Assembly (NCBI RefSeq): GCF_018326285.1
Contig: NZ_AP023362.1
Coordinates: forward strand, 1,798,001-1,862,000
From: Mycolicibacterium sp. TY81
GTDB taxonomy: Bacteria > Actinomycetota > Actinomycetes > Mycobacteriales > Mycobacteriaceae
Direction of reading: 5' to 3'
DNA length: 64,000 nucleotides
Below, piece after piece: positions 17,844-28,206 of the stretch (its first letter is position 1; each line of letters begins with the position of its first letter). Both the position numbers and the translations under genes were made by a program. The notes under the pieces were generated by a model. The model worked only from the letters and a program-made list of their open reading frames with translations. It searched no databases and had not been told where the DNA came from.

Positions 17844-18773
17844 ATGCACGACGAACTCGAAGCCTGGAAGTCCGCCGGCCAGTATTTCGACTACCTCGGA
17901 TTCGACATCTTCTACCGCCGCGACGGGTTGGAACTCGGCACCGGCCCAGTGCTGTTGCTCATCCACGGCTACCCGTTCAATTCCTGGGACTGGTCCCTGA
18001 TCTGGCCGACGCTCAGCGAGAAGTTCACCGTCATCGCGCCGGACATGATCGGCATGGGGTTCTCCACCAAGCCGTCCGCGTATCAGTACTCGATTCACGA
18101 TCACGCCGACATGCACGAGGCACTGCTGGACCACCTGGGCGCACAGACCGTCCACATTCTGGCCCACGACCTCGGTGACTCGGTGGGCCAGGAACTGCTG
18201 GCGCGCAACCACTTCGGCGATCAGGTATACGGCAATCTGAACATCGAATCGGTCACGTGGCTCAACGGCGGGCTGTTCGTCGAGTCCTACACCCCGCGCC
18301 TGCTGCAGAAGGCGATGTCGCAAACCCCGCTGGGCGACCTCATGCGCCCGCTGCAGGGCAGTCCGTTGTCACGGCGCCTGGCCGACCCGACCATCAACGA
18401 GATGTTCGGCGTCAACACCAAACCGTCGAAGGAGCTGATGGACAAGTTCCACGAAATCCTCGATTACAACGACGGCAAGAAAGTCATGCACCAGGTCGGC
18501 CGCTTCATCAATGACCGCTACGTCCACCGGAACCGCTGGGTGCGCGCGATGCGCGAGACGACGATCCCCATGCGACTGATCGACGGCCCGTCGGATCCGA
18601 ACTCCGGCGCTCACATGGCCGCCAGGTACCGCGAGGTCATCCCGAACCCCGACATCGTGATGCTGGCCGACGACATCGCGCACTGGCCGCAGATCGAAGC
18701 GCCCGACGCGGTGCTCGAGCACTTCCTGGAGTTCGTCACGCCGCTGTTGTGGCGGCCGTTCGGCGCGCGCTGA
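17844..18773 (+). CDS. Alpha/beta hydrolase, epoxide hydrolase/haloalkane dehalogenase type
   Basis: This 309-residue enzyme has the oxyanion motif HGYP (about residue 41) and the nucleophile elbow LAHDLGDSVG with Asp109 instead of Ser. That is the pattern of epoxide hydrolases and haloalkane dehalogenases. The C-terminal His lies in DDIAHWPQIEAPDAVLEHF. There is no signal peptide, so it is cytoplasmic. The substrate is not predictable. The gene appears monocistronic; a lipoprotein gene follows 49 bp later. Confidence 0.85.
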   Translation: MHDELEAWKSAGQYFDYLGFDIFYRRDGLELGTGPVLLLIHGYPFNSWDWSLIWPTLSEKFTVIAPDMIGMGFSTKPSAYQYSIHDHADMHEALLDHLGAQTVHILAHDLGDSVGQELLARNHFGDQVYGNLNIESVTWLNGGLFVESYTPRLLQKAMSQTPLGDLMRPLQGSPLSRRLADPTINEMFGVNTKPSKELMDKFHEILDYNDGKKVMHQVGRFINDRYVHRNRWVRAMRETTIPMRLIDGPSDPNSGAHMAARYREVIPNPDIVMLADDIAHWPQIEAPDAVLEHFLEFVTPLLWRPFGAR

Positions 18774-18822
18774 CCCCTCGCTTTTGCGCGCACAACGCGA
18801 AGCGAACTGGTTCACTTGCGAC

Positions 18823-19275
18823 ATGCGCGTCCACCGCCCGGATCTGGTGGCGGTGCTCGGTGTGCTGTTGATCAGTGCGTGCGAGTCCGGGACGCCGACC
18901 GTCACCTCGATCGTCTTCGACGGGGAACCGCACACCATCAACACCGGCACGGTCGTCTGCACCCGCCAGCCGGCCGGGGGAGGCCTGGTCATCCTGGCGC
19001 GGGGCAAGACGGGTCAGGTGGTGCGGATTCAACTCACACAGGTGGGCCGCATCGTCGTCCAGAAGGTCGGGCTGCGTGACGGCGACGCGACGGGATTCGT
19101 CGCCGACCCAGCAGAGATCACCGGCATCAAGGTCGACGACACCTACACCGTCAGCGGGCGCATGCCGCCGAATCGCGGTGAATCGGGGTGGCACACGTTC
19201 AAAATCCAGACCGCGTGCCCCGGCTATCAGGACGCCCATCCGCGCGACACGGTGCCGGCCATCGGGAGTCCGTGA
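18823..19275 (+). CDS. Small lipoprotein, LpqH (19-kDa antigen)-like
   Basis: The start is ATG 18823 (MRVHRPDLVAVLGVLLISAC). The lipobox LISAC puts the lipidated Cys near residue 20. The mature part is a beta-rich domain of about 130 residues (VVCTRQPAGGGLVILARGKTG; YTVSGRMPPNRGESG), resembling the LpqH family of mycobacterial surface lipoproteins. Two Cys residues (VVCT and QTACPG) could form a disulfide. It would be anchored to the outer face of the membrane. Confidence 0.75.
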   Translation: MRVHRPDLVAVLGVLLISACESGTPTVTSIVFDGEPHTINTGTVVCTRQPAGGGLVILARGKTGQVVRIQLTQVGRIVVQKVGLRDGDATGFVADPAEITGIKVDDTYTVSGRMPPNRGESGWHTFKIQTACPGYQDAHPRDTVPAIGSP

Positions 19276-19345
19276 CCGCTCGTCGGCGGTGAGGGTGCGC
19301 AAAATGCACGCGACACGCCGCGAGACCGTGTGCAGACACTCAGTG

Positions 19346-20660
19346 TCATTCTCGAGTTGCCGCTGTTGCGGTGGTTGGGTTACTTCTCACCTGGTATTTG
19401 GCTCTTGCAAACACTGCCGCCTGCGGGCTGGCATTCGGCCGTTGTGCCGATACCAGGCGGGAAGGACCGACCGGCGTGACTTGATAGGAGCGTGGCACCG
19501 CCCCCACTGAGATGTGTCCTGCCGGCCGGCCCGACCTTCGCCTCATCCACCTCTGATGAAAGAAGGCACCGTTCATGGTCGTCGTTGGAACCGATGTCCA
19601 CAAGCGCACCCACACCTTTGTTGCGGTCGACGAGGTCGGCCGCAAGCTCGGTGAGAAGGTCGTCAAAGCCACCACCATCGGACACCACAAGGCGTTGGCC
19701 TGGGCCCGCGAGCAGTTCGGGGAAGAATTGCTGTGGGGTATCGAGGACTGTCGCAACCTGTCAGCTCGCCTGGAGCGCGATCTGCTCACCGCCGGCCAGT
19801 CCGTGGTACGGGTGGCCCCCAAACTCATGTCGCAGGCCCGGGCCTCGGCACGGACCCGCGGTAAGTCCGATCCCATCGATGCGCTGGCCGTGGCTCAGGC
19901 TGTGCTGCGCAATCCTGATCTGCCCGTCGCCTCTCATGATCAGAGTTCGCGCGAACTGAAACTATTGATTGATCGTCGTGAAGACCTTGTGGCACAACGC
20001 ACTTCGACGATCAACCGGCTACGTCAACGGATCCACGAACTCGACCCCGCTGCTGAACCCAAACCGGGCTCACTACACCGCACCAAGGCCTGCACCGCGC
20101 TCGCAAAATGGCTCGACACCCAGCACGGACTGCTGGCCGAGTTGGCCCGCGATGAACTCGCCGACGTCATGCGCCTGACCGAGGCCATCAACACCCTGGC
20201 CGCACGCATCGGCGAACGCGTCCAAAAAAATCGCCCCGACGCTACTGACGGTGCCCGGATGCGGTGAACTGACCGCCGCCAAGATCATCGCCGAAACCGC
20301 CGGCATCAGCCGCTTCCGCAGCGAAGCCGCCTTCAGCCGCCACAACGGCACCGCACCGATCCCAGTCTGGTCGGGCAACACCGCCGGACGCGTCCGCTTG
20401 AACCGGTCCGGCAACCGCCAACTCAACGCGGCCTTACACCGCATCGCCATCACCCAGCTGCGCATCCCCGGCAGCGCCGGCCAGCAGTACTACCGCGGTC
20501 GCATCGCCGACGGCAAGGCCACCAAAGAAGCCCTACGATGCCTCAAACGCCACCTCAGCCGAACCGTCTACCGCAGCCTCCACACCGACCTGCACCTCAA
20601 CCGATCACACCAAAAACCCGAAACAGCACTCGCTGCTTGACATAGGAGCAATGGCCGCTC
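19346..20660 (+). mobile_element. IS110-family insertion sequence (ends approximate)
   Basis: A DEDD-type transposase frame lies at 19575-20640, preceded by about 230 bp of non-coding DNA and followed within 31 bp by the RNase D gene. No terminal inverted repeats are seen, as usual for IS110. Related strings CTTGATAGGAGC (about 19473-19484) and CTTGACATAGGAGC (about 20636-20649) flank the transposase and may be near the junction cores. In IS110 elements the non-coding left end can encode a bridge RNA. The exact ends cannot be fixed here. Confidence 0.7.
19575..20640 (+). pseudogene. IS110-family transposase split by a frameshift at an A7 run
   Basis: The first frame (MVVVGTDVHKRTHTFVAVDE) holds the RuvC-like DEDD domain. 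The second frame (VPGCGELTAAKIIAETAGISRF...WSGNTAGRVRLNRSGNRQLN) holds the C-terminal Tnp20 domain with its serine. They join if the A run at 20224-20230 has six rather than seven bases, giving RVQKIAPTLLTVPGCG and a protein of about 354 residues, normal for IS110. It is a mutation, an assembly homopolymer error, or less likely functional slippage on A7. Confidence 0.85.
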
Positions 20661-20671
20661 GCGGGAAAAGG

Positions 20672-21910
20672 CTAGGAAGACAGGGCAGCGACCAGGACCG
20701 GGCCGCAGAGTTCCCGCTGCCAGGGCCGGGCGCCGGCCGCGGCCAGGAACTCATCGACCGCGGCGGCGACGTCGGGAACCGGCTGCCAGTCCCAGCACAG
20801 CCGCCGCACGGTCTCCGGCGTCAGCAGATTCTCGGTCGGTACCGACACCCGCTCGGACAGCAGCGTCAGCCCGCTGCGGCAGGCCTCCAGCCGTTCGAAC
20901 GCCTCGGGCTTGCGGCGCGACCACCGCGCCGGTGGCGGCAGCCCATTGTTCGGTTCGGACGCCGGCGGATCGGCCTCCCGGGCCCGGGCCAACGCGTCGA
21001 GCCACACCTGCGCGCTGCGCTTCTGTCGCGAGCCGCCGAAAATCGGTAGCGCCGTGAGCTTTTCGATGGTGTCCGGATTGGCGACGGCCGCGGAGATGAT
21101 CGCCGCGTCGGGCAGGATTCGGCCGGGCGCGATGTCCCGCCGCTGCGCGATCAGGTCGCGGGTCTGCCACAGTTCGCGCACCGCGGCCAGGGCCTGACCG
21201 TTGCGAACCTTGTGGATGCCCGACGTCCGCCGCCAGCGGTCGCGCCGAGTCGGGCTCGGTTCGACAGTCCGCATGTACTCGAATTCCTGTGCGGCCCATT
21301 CGGTTTTGCCCTGCGCCTCGAGTTCCGCGGCCACTGCGGCCCGCAGTTCCAGCAGTACCTCGACGTCCAGTGCTGCGTAGTTCAGCCAGTCCGCCGGCAG
21401 CGGGCGCTTCGACCAGTCGGCGGCGCCGTGGCCCTTCTTCAACCCCAGCCCCAGCAACCGCTGCACCATGGCCGCGAGGTTCACCCGGTCGTAGCCGGCG
21501 AGCCGTCCGCCCAGCTCGGTGTCGTACAGCGACGGCGGCCTCATGCCCAGTTCGGCCAGGCACGGCAGATCCTGGTCGGCCGCGTGCAGGATCCACTCGT
21601 CGGTGTTGACGACCTCGGCCACCGGCGCCAGCGCCTTCAGCGGGTCGATGCCGTGGCTGACGGGGTCGATCAACACCGTGCCGGCACCCGCACGGCGAAT
21701 CTGGATCAGGTAGGCCCGGTTGGAGTAGCGGAAGCCCGAAGCCCGCTCGGCATCGATCGCGAATGCGCCGTGGCCGGACGCCAGAAGCTCACCGGCGCGG
21801 GCGATGTCGCTCGCGTAGACGGCGACGGGTGGCACGCCGTCGGCAGGTGCCAGCAGGGGAGTGATGTCGGGATCGTCGTCAGACGTCTCGACCGGATCAG
21901 CGTCAGTCAT
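20672..21910 (-). CDS. RNase D-like 3'-5' exonuclease with HRDC domain (Rv2681-like)
   Basis: This 412-residue protein carries a DEDDy exonuclease (GAFAIDAERASGFRYSNRAYLIQI gives the Asp/Glu; the HAADQDLPCL and YAALDVEVLLEL segments give the rest) in residues about 40-215. An HRDC nucleic-acid-binding domain follows near residues 235-320. RNase D trims tRNA 3' ends. The start is 4 bp downstream of the DUF3000 stop, so the two form a conserved pair. Its 3' end abuts the IS110 element. Confidence 0.88.
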   Translation of the reverse strand: MTDADPVETSDDDPDITPLLAPADGVPPVAVYASDIARAGELLASGHGAFAIDAERASGFRYSNRAYLIQIRRAGAGTVLIDPVSHGIDPLKALAPVAEVVNTDEWILHAADQDLPCLAELGMRPPSLYDTELGGRLAGYDRVNLAAMVQRLLGLGLKKGHGAADWSKRPLPADWLNYAALDVEVLLELRAAVAAELEAQGKTEWAAQEFEYMRTVEPSPTRRDRWRRTSGIHKVRNGQALAAVRELWQTRDLIAQRRDIAPGRILPDAAIISAAVANPDTIEKLTALPIFGGSRQKRSAQVWLDALARAREADPPASEPNNGLPPPARWSRRKPEAFERLEACRSGLTLLSERVSVPTENLLTPETVRRLCWDWQPVPDVAAAVDEFLAAAGARPWQRELCGPVLVAALSS

Positions 21911-21914
21911 GCGG

Positions 21915-22496
21915 TCACGCGCGGGTGCGCGAACCCAGATCGGTCACGCCCGCAGGCGGCAGTCCGGCGGCGTGCTCGAGCACCTCACAGAACGCCTGCA
22001 CATGCGGTCCCAACTCGAGCGACGTCGCGGTCCACGACGCCCGCAGCTCCAGCTGGTGGGCGCGCGGCGGGCCGGAGATGTCGCCGTAGCGCACCGACGT
22101 CGTGGCAGTGACGGTGCCGCCCAGCGCGGTGACGCCGTCGGCGTGCGACTCGAGCGCATCGACCAGCCAGCTCCACGCCACCTCGGGCAGCAGTGGGTCG
22201 ACGGCCTCGGTGGAGTCCAGATCAGCCTGGATGTAGGCGACGAGACGCATGGTGCCGTCCCAGGCTTCAGCGCCTTCGGGATCGTGCAGCAGGATCAGAC
22301 GTCCGAAGGCGTCGCCCTCCGAGCTTTCCGGGACCACGGAGGCGTCGGGATGACGCACCTCTGCGCCCAGCGCGTAGCTGAAGGGAGCCAGCCGCTGGGG
22401 CGGACGGATCGGGCCGAGTTCGATCTCCGGGCGCACGGTGGCGGCGTTCATTGCCGCAACAGCAGTGCGGAATTGGGCCGGCTCGGCGGAGGTCAC
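21915..22496 (-). CDS. DUF3000 protein (Rv2680-like)
   Basis: The frame contains the highly conserved mycobacterial stretch IRPPQRLAPFSYALGAEVRHP and later SVRYGDISGPPRAHQLELRASW. I place the start at GTG 22496 (VTSAEPAQFRTAVAAM), because the family alignment I recall begins there; an open frame extends to ATG 22604. The product is 193 residues, soluble and of unknown function. It is divergent from hemE and coupled to the RNase D gene. Confidence 0.85.
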   Translation of the reverse strand: MTSAEPAQFRTAVAAMNAATVRPEIELGPIRPPQRLAPFSYALGAEVRHPDASVVPESSEGDAFGRLILLHDPEGAEAWDGTMRLVAYIQADLDSTEAVDPLLPEVAWSWLVDALESHADGVTALGGTVTATTSVRYGDISGPPRAHQLELRASWTATSLELGPHVQAFCEVLEHAAGLPPAGVTDLGSRTRA

Positions 22497-22612
22497 ATTC
22501 TGGGACGCTAGCCCGATCAGGCCGGTCGCGTAAGCAGGCGCGCCGATAGCCCGATATTTGGCCGCGCGACAGGGTATAAGCGGCCGATGCGGACATGGCA
22601 GCATTAGCGGTG

Positions 22613-23662
22613 ATGAGCACCCGTCGTGAACTGCCGCAATCGCCCTATCTGGCTGCCGCCACCGGCCGCACCCCGGACCGGACCCCGGTGTGGATGATGC
22701 GGCAGGCCGGCCGGTCCCTGCCCGAATACCGCGCCCTGCGCGCCACCCACACCATGCTCTCGGCGTGTTTCAACCCCGAGCTGGTCTGCGAGATCACCAT
22801 GCAGCCGGTGCGCCGTCACGGCGTCGACGCCGCCATCTTGTTCTCGGACATCGTGGTGCCGCTCAAGGCCGCCGGGATCGATCTGGACATCGTGCCGGAC
22901 GTCGGCCCGGTGATCGCTCACCCGATTCGCACCCCGGATGACGTCGAGGGCATCAAGCCGCTCGAGCCGCATCAGGTGGCGCCGGTGGCGGAGGCCATCG
23001 GCCTGCTCACCAGGGAACTGGGCGACGTGCCGCTGATCGGTTTCGCCGGTGCGCCGTTCACGCTCGCGTCCTACCTCGTGGAGGGCGGCCCGAGCCGTAA
23101 CCATGAGAAGACCAAGGCCATGATGCTCGGCGAATCGGCGACGTGGCATGACCTGATGGAGAAGCTGACCGACCTCACCATCGAGTTCCTGAGCGCCCAG
23201 CTGGCCGCCGGCGTCGACGCGATCCAGCTGTTCGACTCCTGGGCCGGCACCCTGTCACTCGCCGACTACCGGGACTACGTGCTGCCGCACAGCTCCCGCA
23301 TCTTCGCCGCCCTGAAAGACCACGGCGTCCCGATGACGCACTTCGGCGTCGGCACCGCCGAGTTGCTCGGTGCCATGGGCGAGGCCGGCGCGACGGTCGT
23401 CGGCGTCGACTGGCGCACCAATCTCGTCGACGCCGCGCACCGGGTCGGTCCGGGCAAGGCGCTGCAGGGCAACCTCGATCCGGTCGTGCTGCTGGCGGGC
23501 TGGCGCGTGGTCGACGACGCCGTCCGCCAGGTGGTCGCGGACGGGCGCCGTGCCGTCGAGGCCGGTGCCGCCGGGCACATCTTCAACCTCGGCCACGGTG
23601 TGTTGCCGTCGACCGATCCCGGTGTGGTCACCGAAGCGGTGGCGCTGGCCCACTCGCTGTGA
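22613..23662 (+). CDS. hemE: Uroporphyrinogen decarboxylase
   Basis: The 349-residue protein starts [20 protein letters not shown] and carries the signature [19 protein letters not shown] and the conserved [17 protein letters not shown]. It converts uroporphyrinogen III to coproporphyrinogen III in the cytoplasm. It leads a three-gene haem cluster (hemE, hemY 8 bp later, hemQ 14 bp after that). A TATAAG box at about 22575 may be the -10 element. Confidence 0.97.
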   Translation: MSTRRELPQSPYLAAATGRTPDRTPVWMMRQAGRSLPEYRALRATHTMLSACFNPELVCEITMQPVRRHGVDAAILFSDIVVPLKAAGIDLDIVPDVGPVIAHPIRTPDDVEGIKPLEPHQVAPVAEAIGLLTRELGDVPLIGFAGAPFTLASYLVEGGPSRNHEKTKAMMLGESATWHDLMEKLTDLTIEFLSAQLAAGVDAIQLFDSWAGTLSLADYRDYVLPHSSRIFAALKDHGVPMTHFGVGTAELLGAMGEAGATVVGVDWRTNLVDAAHRVGPGKALQGNLDPVVLLAGWRVVDDAVRQVVADGRRAVEAGAAGHIFNLGHGVLPSTDPGVVTEAVALAHSL

Positions 23663-23670
23663 GTCTGTAG

Positions 23671-25023
23671 ATGAGTAAGACGTATTGCGTTGTCGGCGGC
23701 GGCATTTCGGGTCTGGTCGCGGCCTACCGGTTGCGCCAGGCCGACCCGGGGGCACGCATCACGATCTTCGATCCGGCCGACCGGCTGGGTGGTGTCCTGC
23801 GCACCGAACGGCTCGCCGGTCAGACCCTGGACGTCGGCGCCGAGGCCTTCGTGGCCCGCCGGCCCGAGGTCACGTCGCTGCTGAAAGAACTGGGCCTGCG
23901 GCAGGTCGGCACCACCGGCGTGCGCCCGTTGATCTACAGCGGCGGCCGGTTGCACCCGATGCCCGAGGGCACCATGCAGGGCATCCCAGGGCCCGGCGCG
24001 AACCTGCGCGGCCTGGTCGACGACGCGACACTGGCGCAGATCGCGAGCGAGCCGAACCGACCCCTCAGCTGGCAACCGAATGCCGACCCGACCGTCGCAC
24101 AGTTGGTCGGTGACCGGTTCGGCGCCCAGGTGGTGACCCGGTCGGTCGACCCGCTGCTGGCCGGCGTCTATGCCGGTTCGGCCAAGACCATCGGCATCCG
24201 CAGTGCGGTGCCCGCGCTGGCCGCCGCGCTCGATCGCGGTGCCCCGAGTCTGACGGCCGCGGTGGCCTCGGTGCTGGCCGCGGCGCCACCCACGAGCGCC
24301 TCGGTGTTCGGCGCGGTTGACGGCGGGTACGGCGTCCTCCTCGACGAACTGATCCGGAGGACCGGCGCCCAGTGGGCGCAGGTCGGTATCGAGGCACTGG
24401 ATTCAGTGGGCCGGGCCTGGCAACTGCGTGACGACGAGAGCAAGTATTGGTCGGCCGACGCCGTGGTGCTGGCGCTGCCGGCGCCGCGCGTGGCCAAGCT
24501 GCTCGAGAACATCGCCCCGGGCAGTGCGGCCATGGCGCGGTTGATCCCCATCGCGTCCGCGGCAGTCGTTGCCCTCGCGCTGCCCGGCGGCACACCGCTG
24601 CCGCAGCAATCCGGCGTTCTGATGGCCGCGGGAGAAGCGTTGCATTCCAAGGCGATCACCCTCACGTCGCGCAAGTGGGGACGCGGCGGCAACGTCGAGC
24701 TGTTGCGGTTGTCGTACGGCCGGTTCGGTGACGATCTGGCCCGCAACGTCGGCGACGACCGGCTACTGGCGTGGTCGCTGGAGGACCTGCGGGCGCTGTT
24801 CGGGATCACCGCCGAGCCGGTGGACTACCTGGTGCAGCGCTGGATCGACGCCATGCCGCAGTACGGTCCGGGTCACCTCGAACTGGTCGACGAGCTGCGC
24901 GCCGGGCTGCCGACGGGACTGGCCGTCGCGGGCGGCTATCTGGACGGTATCGGGGTACCCGCATGTGTGGCGTCGGGAACCCGCGCGGCCATGGAGGTGG
25001 TCGGTGGCGGCGTTCCGCGATAG
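23671..25023 (+). CDS. hemY: Coproporphyrinogen/protoporphyrinogen III oxidase (FAD)
   Basis: This 450-residue flavoprotein has the dinucleotide-binding start [19 protein letters not shown] and the second FAD motif near the C-terminus ([21 protein letters not shown]). In actinobacteria the HemY type (also called CgoX) oxidises coproporphyrinogen III to coproporphyrin III, which fits the adjacent hemQ. The start is 8 bp after hemE. Confidence 0.95.
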   Translation: MSKTYCVVGGGISGLVAAYRLRQADPGARITIFDPADRLGGVLRTERLAGQTLDVGAEAFVARRPEVTSLLKELGLRQVGTTGVRPLIYSGGRLHPMPEGTMQGIPGPGANLRGLVDDATLAQIASEPNRPLSWQPNADPTVAQLVGDRFGAQVVTRSVDPLLAGVYAGSAKTIGIRSAVPALAAALDRGAPSLTAAVASVLAAAPPTSASVFGAVDGGYGVLLDELIRRTGAQWAQVGIEALDSVGRAWQLRDDESKYWSADAVVLALPAPRVAKLLENIAPGSAAMARLIPIASAAVVALALPGGTPLPQQSGVLMAAGEALHSKAITLTSRKWGRGGNVELLRLSYGRFGDDLARNVGDDRLLAWSLEDLRALFGITAEPVDYLVQRWIDAMPQYGPGHLELVDELRAGLPTGLAVAGGYLDGIGVPACVASGTRAAMEVVGGGVPR

Positions 25024-25037
25024 GGCACGATAGACGC

Positions 25038-25739
25038 ATGGCCAAGCTCGACTACGACGCCCTCAACGCGGTGACCCGGTACATGATGATCTCGGTCTTC
25101 GCCGTGCAGCCGGATGAGCTGCCGGCGGACGAGAAGTCGCGGGCCGGCATCGCCGCCGAGACTGCCGCGTACCTCAAGAAGCGCGAAGACGCGGGCGTCG
25201 TCGTCCGCGGGCTCTACGACGTGGCGGGCTTCCGGGCCGACGCCGACTTCATGATGTGGACCCACGCCGAGCGCGTCGAGGACCTGCAGGCCACCTACAC
25301 CGGCTTCCGTCGCACCGCGCTCGGTGCCGCCACCGAGCCCGTGTGGAGCGCCGTCGCGCTGCACCGTCCGGCCGAGTTCAACAAGAGCCATCTGCCGGCG
25401 TTCATCGCGGGCGAGGACCCGGGCGACTACATCTGCGTCTACCCGTTCGTGCGGTCGCTGGATTGGTACCTGCTGCCCGACGACGACCGTCGCCGCATGC
25501 TGGTCGAGCACGGCATGGGTGGCCGCGAGTACCCCGATGTCCGCGCCAACACCGTGCCGGCGTTCGCGCTGGGTGACTACGAGTGGATTCTCGCCTTCGA
25601 GGGTCCGGACCTGGCCCGCATCGTCGAGCTGATGTGGAAGCTGCGCTACACCGACGCGCGTCGCCACGTCCGCGAGGAGACGCCGTTCTTCACCGGTCCG
25701 CGGGTCGGCATCGAGCAGCTGGTCGCCAACCTGCCCTGA
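25038..25739 (+). CDS. hemQ: Coproheme decarboxylase (ChdC, chlorite dismutase family)
   Basis: The start is ATG 25038 ([20 protein letters not shown]), giving 233 residues, the family length. Features include [24 protein letters not shown], the haem-binding region [18 protein letters not shown], and [22 protein letters not shown], which carries the catalytic Tyr (in YPF). It removes two carboxyls from coprohaem III to give haem b, completing the coproporphyrin-dependent pathway. It lies 14 bp after hemY in one operon. Confidence 0.95.
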   Translation: MAKLDYDALNAVTRYMMISVFAVQPDELPADEKSRAGIAAETAAYLKKREDAGVVVRGLYDVAGFRADADFMMWTHAERVEDLQATYTGFRRTALGAATEPVWSAVALHRPAEFNKSHLPAFIAGEDPGDYICVYPFVRSLDWYLLPDDDRRRMLVEHGMGGREYPDVRANTVPAFALGDYEWILAFEGPDLARIVELMWKLRYTDARRHVREETPFFTGPRVGIEQLVANLP

Positions 25740-25744
25740 ACGAG

Positions 25745-27124
25745 TCAGAGGTCGGACTCTGCGGTCACCCGCCCAGCGGCGACAGCGTCGCGCAGCGCGG
25801 TGAAATCGCGCTCGTTCTGGTCGGCGTAGGCCTCGGCGAACCGGGTCAATGCGGTATCGGCAGCGTCGCTGCTGCCGAGGTAGGCGGCGATCGCGATGCG
25901 ATCGCCGGTACGGGAGTGGGCCCGGGCCAGCGCGTGGGCGCAGGCCCGCCCGTAGTCGGCCAGCAGCTTCGGGCTCGATGTCTGCACCGACACCGCACCC
26001 TTCCAGTCGTGGAGCTGGCGGACGTAATAGTCGGCCTCGTAGCCGTCCGGCCCGACGGCGTGCAGCCACCCGAGCAGGATGTCGCTGCTGGCCTGCATCA
26101 GCCGTTGCCCGACCGAAACCCGTTGGGCGGCATTCGCATACGCGCTGGCGCCGACGAAACGCTCCAGGACCGAGGGCTGGGCCTCCTTCATCTGCAGCAG
26201 CAGCGGGTCGCCGCTGTCGCGCCCGGTCAACAACACGATCCACGCCCGCAGACCGACGCTGCCGACGCCGACCACCTTGCGCGCCATGGTTACGTAGTCG
26301 AACCGCTCGATGAGGGCCCGCCGGCTGTCTTCCAGGCTGTCGCGGTAGCGCTGCATGAACGGTGTCATCTGCTGCTGGTACTGACGGGCCCGGTCGGCGC
26401 CGACCAGTTCTTCGATGGGGACCACCAACGGCGGTCGGCTGATGAGCCGGCTCTGGCCGTCGACCGTTTCGGTCAGCTTGGCGACGGCCTGGAGACTGTC
26501 ATGGGCGCGGGCCTTGGCCGCGGTCTGCTGGATCTCGCGGGCGAACTTGGTGTCGACGCTGTTCTGCAACTCGGCGTCCACGGTGGTCTGGGTGTACCAG
26601 GCCGCCAGTTCGCCCATGCCGGCCAGCTCCTGCATGCGGGTGCGGTAGCCGCTGACGCAGCTGCGGACAACCTCTGCGCGGGCGTCTGCTTGAAAGCCGT
26701 TGTCCCGGCCGGCGATTGCCAGACTCGCCACCAACCGCTTCACGTCCCATTCCCACGGCCCGGGCAGGGTCTCGTCGAAGTCGTTGACGTCGAACACCAG
26801 ATTGCGTTCGGGTGAGCCGAACAGGCCGAAGTTGCACAGGTGGGCATCGCCGCACAGTTGCGCGGTCAGTCCGGTGTGTGGGCCGGCCGCCAAATCTGAG
26901 GCCATGATCAGGGCCGCGCCACGATAGAACGCCAGTGCCGAGGTCAGCATCCGGCCGTATCGGATGGGGACGAGGTCGGCGATCCGGGAGGTCGCCTGCG
27001 ACTGCAGCAGAGCCACCGGGTCGGGCCGGTCGGCGGTGATGTGGACGTCGGCCAGCGCCGCTCGGGGCAGCCTGGCGCGGGCGGCTCGCCCGGCGTCGCG
27101 GCGTTCCTGCACCGACTGCTTCAT
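25745..27124 (-). CDS. DUF2252 family protein
   Basis: This 459-residue protein has the DUF2252 signature: FYRGAALIMASDL, QLCGDAHLCNFGLFGSPERNLVFDVNDFDETLPGPWEWDVKRL. These resemble the HxDxHxxN and D motifs of phosphotransferase/kinase-like folds (compare GDAHLCNFG and FDVNDFDE), suggesting a kinase-like enzyme. The substrate is unknown. Its start overlaps the VIT1-type gene by one base, and it converges on hemQ with 5 bp between stops. Confidence 0.88.
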   Translation of the reverse strand: MKQSVQERRDAGRAARARLPRAALADVHITADRPDPVALLQSQATSRIADLVPIRYGRMLTSALAFYRGAALIMASDLAAGPHTGLTAQLCGDAHLCNFGLFGSPERNLVFDVNDFDETLPGPWEWDVKRLVASLAIAGRDNGFQADARAEVVRSCVSGYRTRMQELAGMGELAAWYTQTTVDAELQNSVDTKFAREIQQTAAKARAHDSLQAVAKLTETVDGQSRLISRPPLVVPIEELVGADRARQYQQQMTPFMQRYRDSLEDSRRALIERFDYVTMARKVVGVGSVGLRAWIVLLTGRDSGDPLLLQMKEAQPSVLERFVGASAYANAAQRVSVGQRLMQASSDILLGWLHAVGPDGYEADYYVRQLHDWKGAVSVQTSSPKLLADYGRACAHALARAHSRTGDRIAIAAYLGSSDAADTALTRFAEAYADQNERDFTALRDAVAAGRVTAESDL

Positions 27125-28203
27125 CAGCCGACCGCGGTCCCGAACAGCAGGCCCAGCACGTACGTCACCGCGGCCGCGCCGTAGCCGATCATCAACTGGC
27201 GCAACGCCCGTCGCAGCGGCGGACCGCCGGAGAGTAGGCCGACGATCATGCCCGTGGATAGCAACGCCAGCCCGACCAGGACCGCCGAGACGACGACGGC
27301 GGTGATGCCGGTGAGCCCGAACAGGTAGGGGAGCACGGGGATCAGTGCGCCGGACGCGAAGAACAGAAAGCTGGACACCGCGGCGCGCAAACCGGTGCCG
27401 ACGGCTTCGTGCTTCTCGCTCGACACCTCGCCCAGCGGCGAGTCGGCCATCGCGCCCGCCCGCAGGCTCGCGAAGACGTCGGCGGCGCGGGCGGCCGCGT
27501 CCTCGGGGCTCATCCCGCGGGCCCGGTACACCAGCTCGAGTTCGTTGGCGTCGACGTCGAGCGCCCGTACGGCGGTGCCCGCCGTGGCGCTGGGTGTCGA
27601 CGCCTCGAGCAGTTCGAGTTGCGAGTTGACCGAGACGTACTCGCCGGCGCCCATCGACAGGGCCCCGGCGATCAGCCCCGCGAGTCCGGTGGCCAGGATC
27701 GTCGCGCTCGACACCCCGGTGGCGCCGATGCCCAGGACCAGCGCCAGGTTGCTGACGAGCCCGTCGTTGGCGCCGAACACCGCGGCGCGGAAGCTGCCCG
27801 ACAGCTGGTCGCGGCCTCTACTGGCAAGGGCGCGAACAACTTCCATGTGGATGCGCTCGTCGGCGGCCATGGTCGGCGTGGCGTCGACGTCGGTCTCGTA
27901 CTCCGAGCGCGCTTCGGCCCGTTGCGCCAGCGCGAGGGTGAACACCGAGCCGAGGTGCCGGGCGAGAAACCCGAGGGCCCGGGTCCGCAGGTCGGGCCGA
28001 TGCGGCTTGCCGACCTGGTCGCCGAGCAGCGTCAGCCAGTGCTTCTCGTGCCGGCCCTCCGCGAGAGCGAGTTCGAGCAGGATGTCGCGTTCGGCGCCCT
28101 GACGGCGCTGCGCCAGATCGCGGTAGACGGCAGCTTCGGCACGTTCATTGGCCAGGTGCTGCCGCCACCGCCGCAACTGTGCGTCGGTGGGCTGCGCGAC
28201 CAC
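27124..28203 (-). CDS. VIT1/CCC1-type membrane transporter with ferritin-like N-terminal domain
   Basis: In this 359-residue protein the first 130 residues form a ferritin-like helical domain (ANERAEAAVYRDLAQRRQGAERDILLELALAEGRHEKHW; E-x2-H style metal ligands; MAADERIHMEVVRAL). Residues about 140-359 are the VIT1 transporter: AAVFGANDGLVSNLALVLGIGATG, GLIAGALSMGAGEYVSVNSQ and three C-terminal membrane helices. Family members transport Fe2+ or Mn2+. It lies 3 bp after msrB and overlaps DUF2252 by one base. Confidence 0.92.
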   Translation of the reverse strand: MVAQPTDAQLRRWRQHLANERAEAAVYRDLAQRRQGAERDILLELALAEGRHEKHWLTLLGDQVGKPHRPDLRTRALGFLARHLGSVFTLALAQRAEARSEYETDVDATPTMAADERIHMEVVRALASRGRDQLSGSFRAAVFGANDGLVSNLALVLGIGATGVSSATILATGLAGLIAGALSMGAGEYVSVNSQLELLEASTPSATAGTAVRALDVDANELELVYRARGMSPEDAAARAADVFASLRAGAMADSPLGEVSSEKHEAVGTGLRAAVSSFLFFASGALIPVLPYLFGLTGITAVVVSAVLVGLALLSTGMIVGLLSGGPPLRRALRQLMIGYGAAAVTYVLGLLFGTAVG

Positions 28204-28206
28204 GTC

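Noticed and set aside
20224..20230. Programmed frameshift in the IS110 transposase
   Set aside because: The shift needed is +1, not the usual -1 on A-runs, and IS110 genes are normally one frame. Mutation or a homopolymer error is simpler, though slippage is not excluded.
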